Part shown: positions 32,615-42,147 of the stretch, one piece after another | Layout: each line of letters opens with the position of its first letter | How positions within the stretch are numbered: position 1 is the first letter of the stretch | Origin: VBWE01 sp943372645 | Lineage (GTDB): Bacteria > Bacteroidota > Bacteroidia > Palsa-965 | Direction of reading: 5' to 3' | NCBI GenBank assembly: GCA_943372645.1 | Contig: CALRZN010000002.1 | Location: 1 to 64,000 of the forward strand | DNA: 64,000 nucleotides | Made by a program: the position numbers and the translations under genes | The notes under the pieces: model-generated | Databases searched by the model: none | Seen by the model: only the letters and a program-made list of their open reading frames with translations | What the model was told of the DNA's origin: nothing

Positions 32615-35600
32615 TTAGTTGAGTTTGGTAATTTTTACGTGTGTTGATAAACTTTTGTCAACTTCTACAAGAACCGCATCGCTGCTGTTCATTTCACCGA
32701 CCAGTTCCAGTGAAGCCGCAAGAGTTTCCGAGCAAATATAATTGAAATTATTATTTACAGCAGATTCGATAAAATTATTTGCAGTTATCTGAACCGCAAT
32801 CTTATCGGTTACATCAAAATCACGCTCTTTCCGGATATTCTGGATGCGGTTCACCAGCTCACGCGCAATGCCTTCATCACGCAGCTCGGGCGAAATGGTC
32901 GTGTCAAGCGCAATGGTCAGCGCACCCGCCGAAGCCACCTCCCAGCCGGGGATGTCGTCCGATGCAATTTCCACATCCGAACGCTCAATTTTCAGCAGCG
33001 TTCCTTCCACCTCAACATCTATAAAGCCTTGACTTTCAATTGTTTTGATCTGCTCCTGGCTGAACGCACTGATCACCGCGGCAGCGGCTTTCATCTGCTT
33101 GCCAAAGCGCGGACCCATGGCCTTGAAATCGGGTTTGATCTTCTTCACAAACACCCCGCTGTCGGTGATGTACTCCAGGTTTTTTACGTTCACTTCGGCC
33201 AGGATGAGTTCCTGCACCTGGTCCATCTGCGCCCTGAATTTTTCATCCAGCACCGGAATCATGATTCTGCTCAGGGGCTGGCGAACACGGATTTCCACAC
33301 GCTTGCGCAGCGAAAGCACCAGCGACGAAGCCTGCTGCGCCATTTCCATGCGCGCTTCGAGGTCCTTGTCAATCGCCGACTCATCCGCTACCGGGAAATC
33401 AGCCAGGTGCACCGAGTTCACGGCATGGCGGCCGGTTACCGCGTTCAGGTCGTTAAACAGGCGGTCCATAAAAAACGGCGCAACCGGTGCCGAAAGCAGG
33501 GCCACCGTTTCCAGGCAGGTGTAAAGCGTCTGGTAAGCCGCAATCTTATCGGTGCTGTATTCACCTTTCCAGAAACGGCGGCGGCACAGGCGCACGTACC
33601 AGTTACTGAGGTACTCGTCCACAAAATGTTCAATGGCCTGCCCGGCTTTGGTCGGTTCGTAATCGGCGTAGGCCTTGTCCACGTTCCGGATCAGCGTGTT
33701 CAGTTCCGACAATATCCAGCGGTCAATCTCCGGGCGCGCGCTTACCGGAACTTCCGGCTCGCTGAACGAAAACCCGTCAATATTGGCATACAGCGCAAAA
33801 AACTGGTACGTATTGTACAGCGTTCCGAAAAAGCCGCGCTGCACTTCTTCTATCGCCGGCGAACCTTCGTACACCAGCTTCATGTCGTTGTAAAATCCTT
33901 TTTCGCCCTTGGCCGTTTCATAAACATGGCGGTTGCCGGATTTGTCGTCGTACCATTTTTCCCAGCTGAACTTCAGGTTTTCCCAGGGCGCCGCATTTGT
34001 AATCATGTACCAGCGTGTAGCGTCCGGCCCGTATTTATCCAGGCACAGAAACGGATCAACGGCATTGCCGAGGCGTTTGCTCATCTTCTTGCCGTCTTTG
34101 TCAAGCACCAGCCCGTTTGATACTACCGTTTTGTATGCCACGCTGTCGAACAGCATGGTGGCAATGGCATGCAGCGTATAAAACCAGCCGCGGGTCTGGT
34201 CAACACCTTCGGCAATAAAATCGGCCGGGAAGGCCCGGCGCTCATCCACCAGGTTGGAATGCTCAAACGGATAATGCAACTGCGCATACGGCATCGCACC
34301 CGAATCGAACCACACGTCGATGAGGTCCGCTTCGCGGGTTAATTTTTTGCCGTTCTGCACCAGGATGATTTCATCCACGTGCGGGCGGTGCATATCAAAG
34401 ATGTTGTAATTGGCCGTTGAAAAATCGCCGGGTGTAAAATCAGCCAGCGGGTTGTTCGTCATAAATCCGGCCGCGATTGATTTTTCAATTTCGTTTTTCA
34501 GTTGCTCCAGCGAACTGATGCAGAGGCGTTCTTCGTCATCTTCATCGCGCCAGATCGGCAGCGGTATGCCCCAGAACCGCGAACGCGAAAGGTTCCAGTC
34601 CTGCAGGTTGTTCAGCCACTCGCCGAAACGGCCGGTGCCGGTATGTTCCGGTTTCCAGTTGATTGTTTTGTTCAGTTCCGCCATGCGCTCTTTGGCAGCC
34701 GTGGCTTTGATGAACCAGCTGTCGAGCGGGTAATACAGCACGGGCTTGTCGGTGCGCCAGCAATGCGGGTAGCTGTGTACGTCAAAGTCTTTTTTAAACA
34801 GCTTGCCGTCGTTCTGCATTTTCAACACGATGCGTTCATCCACGCTCAGGTACGCGAGTTTCGATGTATCGCTGATGATGAACTTCATGTATTCCTGCTG
34901 CTTCACCAGTTCTGCTGCTTTTTCGGCATCGCTGAGGTACGCTTCTTTTACAAACTCACCGGCGAGACCGATCTGCGCATCTTTTACCTCCGGGCGGAAA
35001 CGGCCGCGCAGGTCAACCAGCGGAACTAATTTTTCGTCTTCGTCCATTACCAGCATGGCCGGCACACCGGCTGCTTTCGCAGCGCGCATGTCATCTGCAC
35101 CAAAAGTCGGTGCAATGTGAACGATACCCGTACCGTCGGTAGTGGTTACAAAATCGCCGGCAATTACGCGGAACGCCTGTTCCGGGTTTTCATGCGGCAG
35201 TGCGTATGGCAGCAGTTGTTCGTAGCGGAGGCCGAGCATATCGGCACCGCTCATTTCACCGGCCACCACAAACGGGATGTTTTTGTCACCGGCCTTGTAA
35301 TCGGCCAGGGGCAGCGCGGCATTTTTCTCCGGGAAATATTTTCCGAGCAGGTCTTTTGCAAGCACCACGGCACAAGGCTCATGGGTGTACTGGTTATAGG
35401 TGCGCACCAGTACGTAGGTGATGTTTTTGCCAACGGCCAGTGCCGTGTTCGAGGGCAGTGTCCACGGCGTGGTCGTCCATGCCATGATCGAAATCGGCTC
35501 CGGTGTTTCGCGGAACAAATTTTCAATGGCCGGGAAAGCGCCCGGTTCACAGGGCTTCACCTTAAACATGGCCACGGCTGTGCGGTCTTTCACATCGCGG

Positions 35601-36202
35601 TAGCAGCCGGGCATGTTCAGTTCGTGCGACGAAAGGCCGGTACCTGCAGCCGGTGAATAGGGCTGTATGGTGTAGCCTTTGTACAGCATGTCTTTTTTGT
35701 ACAGCTCGCCCAGCAGCCACCACACACTTTCAATGTATTTGTTTTCGTACGTGATGTACGGATCTTTCATATCCACCCAATAACCCATCTGCCGCGTTAC
35801 TGCTTCCCACAGGTCGGTGTATTTCATTACGTCTTTGCGGCACTCTTCGTTGTACTCAGCAACGGTGATGGTTTTGCCGATGGCTTCTTTGGTGATGCCG
35901 AGGCGTTTTTCCACGCTCAGCTCAATGGGCAGGCCGTGCGTGTCCCAGCCGGCTTTGCGTTTTACCTGTTTGCCTTTTAAGGTCTGGTAGCGGCAAAAAA
36001 TATCTTTGATGCTGCGCGCCATCACGTGGTGGATGCCGGGCATGCCGTTGGCCGAAGGCGGACCTTCGTAAAACACAAATAGTTCGTTTCCTTCGCGGGA
36101 GGTGATGCTGCGTTCAAACACGCTGTTTTTGTCCCATTCTTCCAGGACTGTTTTCGCCACTTCCGGCAGATTCAGGTGTTTGTATTCGGTGTACTTTTTC
36201 AT
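32615..36202 (-). CDS. ileS: Isoleucyl-tRNA synthetase, type 2, with GIHH signature
   Basis: A 1195-residue class I synthetase charging tRNA-Ile. The length and eukaryote-like sequence (RSIKDIFCRYQTLKGKQVKRKAGWDTHGLPIE) mark the type 2 group. The ATP-binding signature HxGH is replaced by GIHH (residues 56-59, 36026-36037). KMSKR of the second signature is intact (DGKKMSKRLGN). CP1 editing-domain motifs such as WTTTPWTLPSNTA are present. Type 2 enzymes tolerate mupirocin, and I recall work linking GxHH forms to very high resistance. A TAATTTTG box lies 8 nt upstream (36211-36218). The downstream neighbours are the two H1-like genes. Confidence 0.95.
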   Translation of the reverse strand: MKKYTEYKHLNLPEVAKTVLEEWDKNSVFERSITSREGNELFVFYEGPPSANGMPGIHHVMARSIKDIFCRYQTLKGKQVKRKAGWDTHGLPIELSVEKRLGITKEAIGKTITVAEYNEECRKDVMKYTDLWEAVTRQMGYWVDMKDPYITYENKYIESVWWLLGELYKKDMLYKGYTIQPYSPAAGTGLSSHELNMPGCYRDVKDRTAVAMFKVKPCEPGAFPAIENLFRETPEPISIMAWTTTPWTLPSNTALAVGKNITYVLVRTYNQYTHEPCAVVLAKDLLGKYFPEKNAALPLADYKAGDKNIPFVVAGEMSGADMLGLRYEQLLPYALPHENPEQAFRVIAGDFVTTTDGTGIVHIAPTFGADDMRAAKAAGVPAMLVMDEDEKLVPLVDLRGRFRPEVKDAQIGLAGEFVKEAYLSDAEKAAELVKQQEYMKFIISDTSKLAYLSVDERIVLKMQNDGKLFKKDFDVHSYPHCWRTDKPVLYYPLDSWFIKATAAKERMAELNKTINWKPEHTGTGRFGEWLNNLQDWNLSRSRFWGIPLPIWRDEDDEERLCISSLEQLKNEIEKSIAAGFMTNNPLADFTPGDFSTANYNIFDMHRPHVDEIILVQNGKKLTREADLIDVWFDSGAMPYAQLHYPFEHSNLVDERRAFPADFIAEGVDQTRGWFYTLHAIATMLFDSVAYKTVVSNGLVLDKDGKKMSKRLGNAVDPFLCLDKYGPDATRWYMITNAAPWENLKFSWEKWYDDKSGNRHVYETAKGEKGFYNDMKLVYEGSPAIEEVQRGFFGTLYNTYQFFALYANIDGFSFSEPEVPVSARPEIDRWILSELNTLIRNVDKAYADYEPTKAGQAIEHFVDEYLSNWYVRLCRRRFWKGEYSTDKIAAYQTLYTCLETVALLSAPVAPFFMDRLFNDLNAVTGRHAVNSVHLADFPVADESAIDKDLEARMEMAQQASSLVLSLRKRVEIRVRQPLSRIMIPVLDEKFRAQMDQVQELILAEVNVKNLEYITDSGVFVKKIKPDFKAMGPRFGKQMKAAAAVISAFSQEQIKTIESQGFIDVEVEGTLLKIERSDVEIASDDIPGWEVASAGALTIALDTTISPELRDEGIARELVNRIQNIRKERDFDVTDKIAVQITANNFIESAVNNNFNYICSETLAASLELVGEMNSSDAVLVEVDKSLSTHVKITKLN

Positions 36203-36450
36203 AGCGGATGCAAAATTACGGCAAATCAGGCAAAAAGCAGGATCTGCCGGGTATTGATTTTTATGATTTGGAAGGGGTTAACAGGGGCGCCCGGCGGGAG
36301 GTAAATGCGTAATGAAAACGCTTCGCCGGGCTATTTAATTCGTATGCGGATGGGCCGCAAAGCCGCAGCATGGCCAGTTCCCGGGAACAGGAAGCGGACG
36401 ATAACGGACAGGATGCGGTTGATCATGCCACGAATTTAATGGTTTTTTTA
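36203..36450. other. Gene-free region with one hairpin
   Basis: Contains the ileS promoter box. GCCCGGCG (36289-36296) pairs with CGCCGGGC (36324-36331) and GCGT with ACGC inside, with no T-run. Otherwise I see nothing. Confidence 0.4.
36211..36218 (-). promoter_or_regulatory. -7 box TAATTTTG of ileS
   Basis: A perfect TAnnTTTG on the minus strand, 8 nt before the ileS ATG at 36202. The leader would be nil to a few nucleotides. Confidence 0.5.
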
Positions 36451-37854
36451 TCAAAAAACACCTTGCTCCTGTTTTTTGCGCAGCAGGCGGTAACGGATCA
36501 GTTCTGCCGAAACCGGTTCAAATCCCGGCGGTGTAACCGTATCTGTTTTTTCTTTCAGCAGATACAGTTGTTCATGCTCCTTATCCAGCGCAATATTAAA
36601 ATGCCGCACGAGGTACGCATGAAACGCCCAGGTGCTGTAAATGGCAGGCGAGGTGCCGATGATCTTATCCGTTCCTACTGATTTACCGATCGCATACGCA
36701 TCGTGCAAAAAATCCTTGTCGCGTTTCGGTTGCCCTGCAAATACGATGGTTGCTGCAATTCCGCCGATGATAACCAAAACCATAACCGCGCTTATGATTT
36801 TTGGGCGGCGTATTTCAGCAATCCGCAGCCGCATGATGTGCGCCATCGGTAACGCCATGGCGATGGCCATAAAAGGCAACGCGGTAACGAGATAAAATCC
36901 GCGCTGTTCGCGGGTTACCAGCAGGGGAATAATTCCGCAGAACGCCAGCGCCACAAAAGCCCACACGCGCTGAAAATTGCCGGCCATGTTGCGGAGCAGC
37001 AGGTACAGCAAAGTAATTACGCCCAGCGGCACAAACAGGTTCTGCAGCAACTCCCACAGCAGGTAAAAACGATTTGATGTGGTGGCCGTTTCCGAAACAT
37101 TGAATGTGGCAAAAATGCGGTCGTGGTAATACTTCGCGTAACTCAGGCGCATCGCAGGATCGAGCGCGAGCAGCGCGTACACGGCCACGATGGTTACACC
37201 GATGATAATACAATCAACAACAGCTTTGCCGAATGTGCGTTCCCTGGTAAACAAGGCAAACAGTACCGGGAACACCAGCGGAAACAGGCCCTGCACGCCT
37301 TTGCACATACTGGCTCCCACGAGCAACAGGCCGGAAAATACCAGGAACAGCACTCGTTTATTTTTAAATGCACGCAGTTGCATTTCCACGGCAAACAGCG
37401 CAAACGCCGCCATGGCCGCTTCTTCCACGTGGTTGGTGTACGCCCAGAATACTACCGGCATTATAATCCACAGCAGCACCGGCCACCAGCTCATCTCCCC
37501 CATTTTGCCGGGATGCAGTTGTTTCCACACGCGCGAAATGCCCAGCGCAGCACCTACGGCCAGGAGTAAACAAAAGATGCGTTCAGTGTACATTGAACTG
37601 CCGAGTAAACGGAACAGCAGCGATTCCATCCCAAACAGCAGCGGGGGCTGTTCATGATACGAAGTCATGCAGGTAACCGAAAACGTCGGATCCCAGAAGG
37701 TCCCGCGCCCTTCGGCGAGGTTGTGACTTACGGTGGCATAAATCTGCCCGTCCATGAACATGCCATCCATAAACAAGGCAGGCAGCAGCAATGCAATAAA
37801 CACGGCTGCGGTTAACAGGCGGAACGGGAATACCGGTTGGTTCAGCGCGTTCAT
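36451..37854 (-). CDS. GT39-like membrane glycosyltransferase
   Basis: A 467-residue polytopic protein with about ten membrane helices. The N-terminal half has an ArnT/PMT-type start: MDGMFMDGQIYATVSHNLAEGRGTFWDP (external acidic loop, catalytic Asp/Glu region), then HEQPPLLFGMESLLFRLLG and AERIFCLLLAVGAALGISRVWKQL-like helices. The C-terminal part ends in a soluble stretch. Such enzymes move a sugar from a polyprenyl carrier to lipid, protein or glycan at the periplasmic side. It begins 6 nt after ridA, so the two are probably cotranscribed. The acceptor is unknown. Confidence 0.8.
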   Translation of the reverse strand: MNALNQPVFPFRLLTAAVFIALLLPALFMDGMFMDGQIYATVSHNLAEGRGTFWDPTFSVTCMTSYHEQPPLLFGMESLLFRLLGSSMYTERIFCLLLAVGAALGISRVWKQLHPGKMGEMSWWPVLLWIIMPVVFWAYTNHVEEAAMAAFALFAVEMQLRAFKNKRVLFLVFSGLLLVGASMCKGVQGLFPLVFPVLFALFTRERTFGKAVVDCIIIGVTIVAVYALLALDPAMRLSYAKYYHDRIFATFNVSETATTSNRFYLLWELLQNLFVPLGVITLLYLLLRNMAGNFQRVWAFVALAFCGIIPLLVTREQRGFYLVTALPFMAIAMALPMAHIMRLRIAEIRRPKIISAVMVLVIIGGIAATIVFAGQPKRDKDFLHDAYAIGKSVGTDKIIGTSPAIYSTWAFHAYLVRHFNIALDKEHEQLYLLKEKTDTVTPPGFEPVSAELIRYRLLRKKQEQGVF

Positions 37855-37860
37855 CGCGGC

Positions 37861-38280
37861 TTAATCAATCGTTGCGATCACTTTCAGCTCAATGGCGATG
37901 GGCGTGGGCAGGCAATTGATTTCGAGCGTGGTGCGGCATGGCGGATTTTCAGCGAAATACTCCGCCCACAATTTGTTGTAGATCGGGAAATCGTCTTTCA
38001 TGTTGGTGAGGAAAACGGTTACATCTACAATATTATCCCAGCTGCTGCCCGACGCTTCCAGGATGTAACGCACATTCTGAAACACCGAACGGCACTGCGT
38101 GGCAATGTCGTACGAAACGATGGTGTTGTTTTCATCCAGCTCCACACCGGGAATTTTTTTCGTGCCTTTTTCACGCGGACCTACGCCCGACAAAAAGAGA
38201 AGGTTGCCCACGCGTTTGGCGTGCGGATATAAGCCCACGGGCTCAGGTGCTTTTCCGGAATTGATTGACTCAACAGCCAT
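37861..38280 (-). CDS. RidA/YjgF family protein
   Basis: A 139-residue protein. The core has VGNLLFLSGVGPREKGTKKIPG, the central helix CRSVFQNVRYILEASGSSWDNIVDVTVFLTNMKDDFPIYNKLWAEYF and the conserved end PPCRTTLEINCLPTPIAIELKVIA, which includes the Arg that binds the carboxylate in reactive imine deaminases. Some members deaminate aminomuconate or related compounds, and the extended N-terminus here fits that branch. A promoter with TTTG and TATCTTCG lies upstream. It is the first gene before GT39. Confidence 0.88.
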   Translation of the reverse strand: MAVESINSGKAPEPVGLYPHAKRVGNLLFLSGVGPREKGTKKIPGVELDENNTIVSYDIATQCRSVFQNVRYILEASGSSWDNIVDVTVFLTNMKDDFPIYNKLWAEYFAENPPCRTTLEINCLPTPIAIELKVIATID

Positions 38281-38298
38281 GATGTATCGTATTTTCTG

Positions 38299-38328
38299 CG
38301 AAGATACCGATTATGCCACACGTACAAA
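38299..38328 (-). promoter_or_regulatory. Promoter of the ridA gene
   Basis: On the minus strand: TTTG (38325-38328), 18 nt, then TATCTTCG (38299-38306), one mismatch from TAnnTTTG. It overlaps the T-run of the preceding terminator. Confidence 0.5.
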
Positions 38329-38365
38329 AAAACGATGCACGCCCGGGGTAACGGAGCGTGCATCG
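38326..38365 (-). terminator. Terminator of the SprB-repeat protein gene
   Basis: CGATGCACGC (38333-38342) and GCGTGCATCG (38356-38365) form a perfect 10-bp stem, followed by a seven-base T-run on the minus strand. It lies 26 nt past the stop. Confidence 0.85.
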
Positions 38366-38390
38366 CATTCGTGGGGGTTGGTTGTGCTTT

Positions 38391-41237
38391 TTAACGTACC
38401 ACAATCTTCATCGTACGCTCCGGCTGCCCGGGCGATGTTACGCGGCAGAGATAAACCCCGCATTCGAGGCTGCTGCGTTTGATTACGTAACTGTTTCCGT
38501 TTTGTTTGCCGCTCTTCAGTACGCGGCGGCCGGAGAGGTCAAACAGTTCCAGTTCAAACTCCTGCGTTTTGTCGAAACGGATGGTGGTGGTTTCGTTAAA
38601 CGGGTTCGGTGCAACAGAAATACCGTTAACCGGCAGGCAACTGATAGCGCCGAGGGGCTGCACAATCATCGTGTTGAGCGTGTTGGTGGCTACCGGCGGA
38701 TTAAAATCGAAGTAGTTGTGTGCCGTGTTGGTGATCACTGTTCCTAAAGGCAATCCCGGCATGCGTTTGATGCGGAATTTCACCCAGCCATGACTCGCAG
38801 GTTCATTCACAAAACTGTCGGGCAATAAAATGGTGTAGAATGTAAACGTCAGTTCCTGCAACCCGCCCGCAATGGTTTCCATGGTTAACACATACGGATG
38901 GCTGGAAGCGCCCGGCTGCAGCGTAAGCACATCGAGCTGCGCGGGAAGTGTGTCTTTTACTACCACTGTAAATGCCGTATCTGTTCCGGTATTCTGGAAA
39001 CCGATGGTGTACGAAAGCAACGTATCTGTAAGTGTAATATCACCGTTCGCGTTTATGCCCGGCGCCCATACTTCTTTCAGGTTCGGATCCCATGAACCTA
39101 CAATCACATCCACTTCATCATCCCCGTTATCAATGGGTGTGGTATCACTTACAGTAGGCTGAATGAGTACACTGTCAATGAGCTGCCGGCCGAGATAGCC
39201 GCCGTTCTGGATGGTAGGCACCTGCATATTCACACTAATAAAATGTTGCTGTCCTGGTAGCAGGTTGTTAAACAGCCAATAGGCCCTGTTACCGGTGTGA
39301 TCATCGGCAGGAGGTGTTGACTGAAAATTAGTAAGTATCGAATCGTGCCAGAAAAACAGCGTATCGCTCATAGGCACTGTTCCCACGTTTTTGTAGGAAA
39401 TATAAAAATACTGGATGAAACCCGGACGCGCAGCTCCGGATGAAAGAGACGCCTGCAGGTCCTGGATACCGGGAATCGGAACGCGCGCAAAATCAAGCCC
39501 GGAAACCGTATCGCCCAAAACCGGTATGTTAACCACATGGTAACCGAGAACCGGGCACAGGGTGTTGTAATACAGATTCAGCGGGCCAGCCGGTGTAACG
39601 ATTTGCGTCCCCGAAACCGGCGCATGAAATACATAATCACCACTGGCATTGGTATATGCATTGTATCCGTTAGTGAGATGCAGCCACATATTCGATGCCG
39701 GGGTGTCGCCCAAGTCATAAATACAGTTGTTGTTGGCATCATTGTAATACTTTCCGCGTATCACACTGTAACAATACGATCCGATATAGACAGCGCCGGA
39801 TTGCGTACAACCGTTTGCATCAGAAACCGTAACCGAGTAGGAGCCGGATGGCATACTCACCAGGTTCTGGGTAGTTGCATTGTTTGACCACAGCCACGTA
39901 TATGGCATTGTTCCGCCCTGTGCAATTGCATTTACGTGCCCTGTCGGTGTGTTGCAATTAGATGGTGCCACTACCGAAGCACTCAGGTATAAGTTGCCTG
40001 CAAGCTGATTTACGGTAGTTTGCCCGAACGAAATGCAGCCCGCATTATCTGTAACCTGCACCGTGTAAGTGCCGGGTAACAATGCAGCAGCCGTATCGTT
40101 TAATATCGCCGGATTGGTTAACCAGTTGTAGGTAAACGGCGGCGCATTGCCGCTGGCCTGCGCTACCGCCATGCCGTTTGCATAGTTGGCACAGCTTGCG
40201 TCCTGCACTATTGTTGTTATTGTGGGGCCGCCGTTATTCGGGATGTTGGCGACGTTCGAACCGGGGCAACCTTGCGCATCGGTTATGTTTACAGTGTAAG
40301 AACCTGCCACTACGTTGCTTATTGTATTACCGGTCGTGGAATTAGACCACGAATAGGTAAATGGCGGGACGCCGCCGGAAACAATGGATGCAACAGCCGA
40401 GCCGTTAGATTGGCTGCAGGTTGCCGGTGTAACTGAAACAGTTGATGTAAATCCTCCGTTAACGAATACTGTAACAGTTCCCGTTGAGGAGCAGCCGTTG
40501 GAATCAGTAACGGTAAATGTATAGGTGGTTGTTATGGGGGGCGCTGCAATTACGGTCAGCGTATTATATGACGACAAATTAGAAGCCGGTGTCCAGTAGT
40601 AGGTATAAGGCGGAGCGCCACCGGTAACGGTTGGCGTAAGTGTAGCCATACTTCCAAGACAAATTGGTGCCGGTGTGGGCATGCTAATAACGGGTGCAGG
40701 CACATTTCCGATGGTTACAACAAGGAATGCGTTACATCCGTTCATATCGGTTACCGTAACAGAATATGTCCCTGGTATGAGGTTGTTGATTGTCGGTAAC
40801 GTAGAGCCATTCGGAGCCCACATGTACGAATAAGGCGCTGTGCCACCGGATGCAACTACGGTTGCCGAACCTGTGGACATGTTGCACATCGCTGGCGTTA
40901 TCGACTGCAGTGTAAGCGATATCGCTGTAGGCTGAGTAATGGTAATTGTATTGCTAGCTGTTGAATTATCACTCTGATCGGTAACCGTTACCGTGTATGC
41001 TCCGGCACGCAGTCCGCTTGCGGTTGCACTCGTTCCGCCTGACGGAGCCCAGCTGTAAGCAAACGGCCCTGTTCCGCCGGTAACCACGGCATGTACGGAA
41101 CCGTTGCAAAACGAGTTACAGGCAACATGGTTGATGTTGTTAAACGAAACCGTATGCCCGGCCGAAAATCCGGAAACGGTGAAAAGCAAAAACAGCGCGC
41201 ACAGCAGTGCCTGCCGGAGGGGTAAAGTTGTAATCAT
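38391..41237 (-). CDS. SprB-repeat surface protein with T9SS type A sorting domain
   Basis: A 948-residue secreted protein. The signal ends near SGFSAGHTV. From about 25 to 490, about seven SprB-type repeats follow the pattern 'GTxPFxYxWxxxxxTxxxxxLxxGxYTVTVTDxxGC'. A linker YYNDANNNCIYDLGDTPASNM starts a region with repeats of the DUF11/conserved-repeat kind (about 500-860; SYKNVGTVPMSDTL, SYTIGFQNTGTDTAFTVVVKDTLP). The last about 75 residues, VAPNPFNETTTIRF to TMKIVVR, are the T9SS type A domain (PNPF, YLCRVT). It is probably a cell-surface adhesin. Its own terminator follows. Confidence 0.9.
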   Translation of the reverse strand: MITTLPLRQALLCALFLLFTVSGFSAGHTVSFNNINHVACNSFCNGSVHAVVTGGTGPFAYSWAPSGGTSATASGLRAGAYTVTVTDQSDNSTASNTITITQPTAISLTLQSITPAMCNMSTGSATVVASGGTAPYSYMWAPNGSTLPTINNLIPGTYSVTVTDMNGCNAFLVVTIGNVPAPVISMPTPAPICLGSMATLTPTVTGGAPPYTYYWTPASNLSSYNTLTVIAAPPITTTYTFTVTDSNGCSSTGTVTVFVNGGFTSTVSVTPATCSQSNGSAVASIVSGGVPPFTYSWSNSTTGNTISNVVAGSYTVNITDAQGCPGSNVANIPNNGGPTITTIVQDASCANYANGMAVAQASGNAPPFTYNWLTNPAILNDTAAALLPGTYTVQVTDNAGCISFGQTTVNQLAGNLYLSASVVAPSNCNTPTGHVNAIAQGGTMPYTWLWSNNATTQNLVSMPSGSYSVTVSDANGCTQSGAVYIGSYCYSVIRGKYYNDANNNCIYDLGDTPASNMWLHLTNGYNAYTNASGDYVFHAPVSGTQIVTPAGPLNLYYNTLCPVLGYHVVNIPVLGDTVSGLDFARVPIPGIQDLQASLSSGAARPGFIQYFYISYKNVGTVPMSDTLFFWHDSILTNFQSTPPADDHTGNRAYWLFNNLLPGQQHFISVNMQVPTIQNGGYLGRQLIDSVLIQPTVSDTTPIDNGDDEVDVIVGSWDPNLKEVWAPGINANGDITLTDTLLSYTIGFQNTGTDTAFTVVVKDTLPAQLDVLTLQPGASSHPYVLTMETIAGGLQELTFTFYTILLPDSFVNEPASHGWVKFRIKRMPGLPLGTVITNTAHNYFDFNPPVATNTLNTMIVQPLGAISCLPVNGISVAPNPFNETTTIRFDKTQEFELELFDLSGRRVLKSGKQNGNSYVIKRSSLECGVYLCRVTSPGQPERTMKIVVR

Positions 41238-41376
41238 GGGTAAAAGGTTTTTTTAGTGTTAATGCAATTTGCCAATACTAAGATATAAAAAAACCGGAAC
41301 GGGCAGCAGGTTATAGACGAAGCGGCATTTATTACAGGCCATACGTTGTTTTTTATTTACGAATGGACTGCTATTA

Positions 41377-41733
41377 TTAAATCGTAGTATCAGCCGATAC
41401 AGGCGCTGGCTCGGATGGCGGTTCCTGCGGCTGAGGATCAGCAGGTGGCGGAGGTGTTTCTTGTTTTGCAGGAGCCGGATCCTTTTCCTTTTTTGCAGGA
41501 GCTTCGTTTGTTTCGTTCGTTTCCTTTTCACCAAACAGTTCGGCACGTTCTTCATCCGTGGGATAACGGCCATGTTCCTGGTAAAAATATTCGACCTGCC
41601 AGGCACGCCCACGTTCTGCAGAATCTTTAATGCTGTCTATTTCATCGGCTACAAACGCATCGGCAATGCCGCAGGCCCAAGAAGTCCACACAAAAAAGAA
41701 TAACACAGCAATACGTACCAGGTGCTTTTTCAT
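41377..41733 (-). CDS. Small exported Pro/Glu/Lys-rich protein
   Basis: A 118-residue protein with a hydrophobic start (LVRIAVLFFFVWTSWACG) that could be a signal or a lipobox-like segment (WAC, Cys21). The middle is helical and charged (DEIDSIKDSAERGRAWQVEYFYQEHGRYPTDEERAELFGEKE). The end is a low-complexity stretch of Pro, Ala, Glu and Lys. Its start codon overlaps the stop of the VanZ-like gene (ATGA), so the two are translationally coupled. The family is not recognised. Confidence 0.6.
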   Translation of the reverse strand: MKKHLVRIAVLFFFVWTSWACGIADAFVADEIDSIKDSAERGRAWQVEYFYQEHGRYPTDEERAELFGEKETNETNEAPAKKEKDPAPAKQETPPPPADPQPQEPPSEPAPVSADTTI

Positions 41734-42125
41734 GCGGGGATTAGTTTAACGGGTTTTACTTTTTGCAGTAAGAAAAAGATGCCGCCCGCAACACTGTATG
41801 CAAGCAGGTCGCCATAATCAAAAGTTCCCCCGGCATACCCTGTGGCCTGCAGCAGTTCCGCACCGAACGCAAAACAGATTGCCGATGCAAAATAATACCA
41901 CTGGCTTTGCAGCAAACGTAACAGGTATAAAAACGCAAACAGCCATAAACCCGCCGGCAGGTTATATACCATCCAGTCCGGTAAAACGTGCTGGAATGTA
42001 GTCGCTGGTGTTTGTGCAAACCAGGTTTTAAAGCGGATGGTTCCCGGACGGCAGAAAAAATAAATGAGTCCGCCGGCAACAAGCGGAACAACAACCAACA
42101 GGAAAAAACGGGCGCGGGTTTTCAT
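41730..42125 (-). CDS. VanZ-like membrane protein
   Basis: A 131-residue protein with four membrane helices. FQHVLPDWMVYNLPAGLWLFAFLYLL is the first periplasmic loop and second helix. SAICFAFGAELLQ and GTFDYGDLLAYSVAGGIFFLL are VanZ-like features; the conserved Glu and Asp are present. VanZ proteins have been tied to glycopeptide tolerance, but in Bacteroidota the function is open. It is coupled by a 4-nt overlap to the gene downstream. Confidence 0.8.
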   Translation of the reverse strand: MKTRARFFLLVVVPLVAGGLIYFFCRPGTIRFKTWFAQTPATTFQHVLPDWMVYNLPAGLWLFAFLYLLRLLQSQWYYFASAICFAFGAELLQATGYAGGTFDYGDLLAYSVAGGIFFLLQKVKPVKLIPA

Positions 42126-42147
42126 TGCATGGCTAATTTCGGAATTT

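Noticed and set aside
31562..32622. Plus-strand frames rich in Phe, Gly and Ala
   Set aside because: Antisense of the Lys/Ala/Pro repeats of the two H1-like genes; the codon pattern follows the other strand.
41259..41612. 117-residue frame overlapping the Pro/Glu-rich gene
   Set aside because: Frame-shifted shadow; the other frame has the hydrophobic start and the ATGA coupling to the VanZ-like gene.
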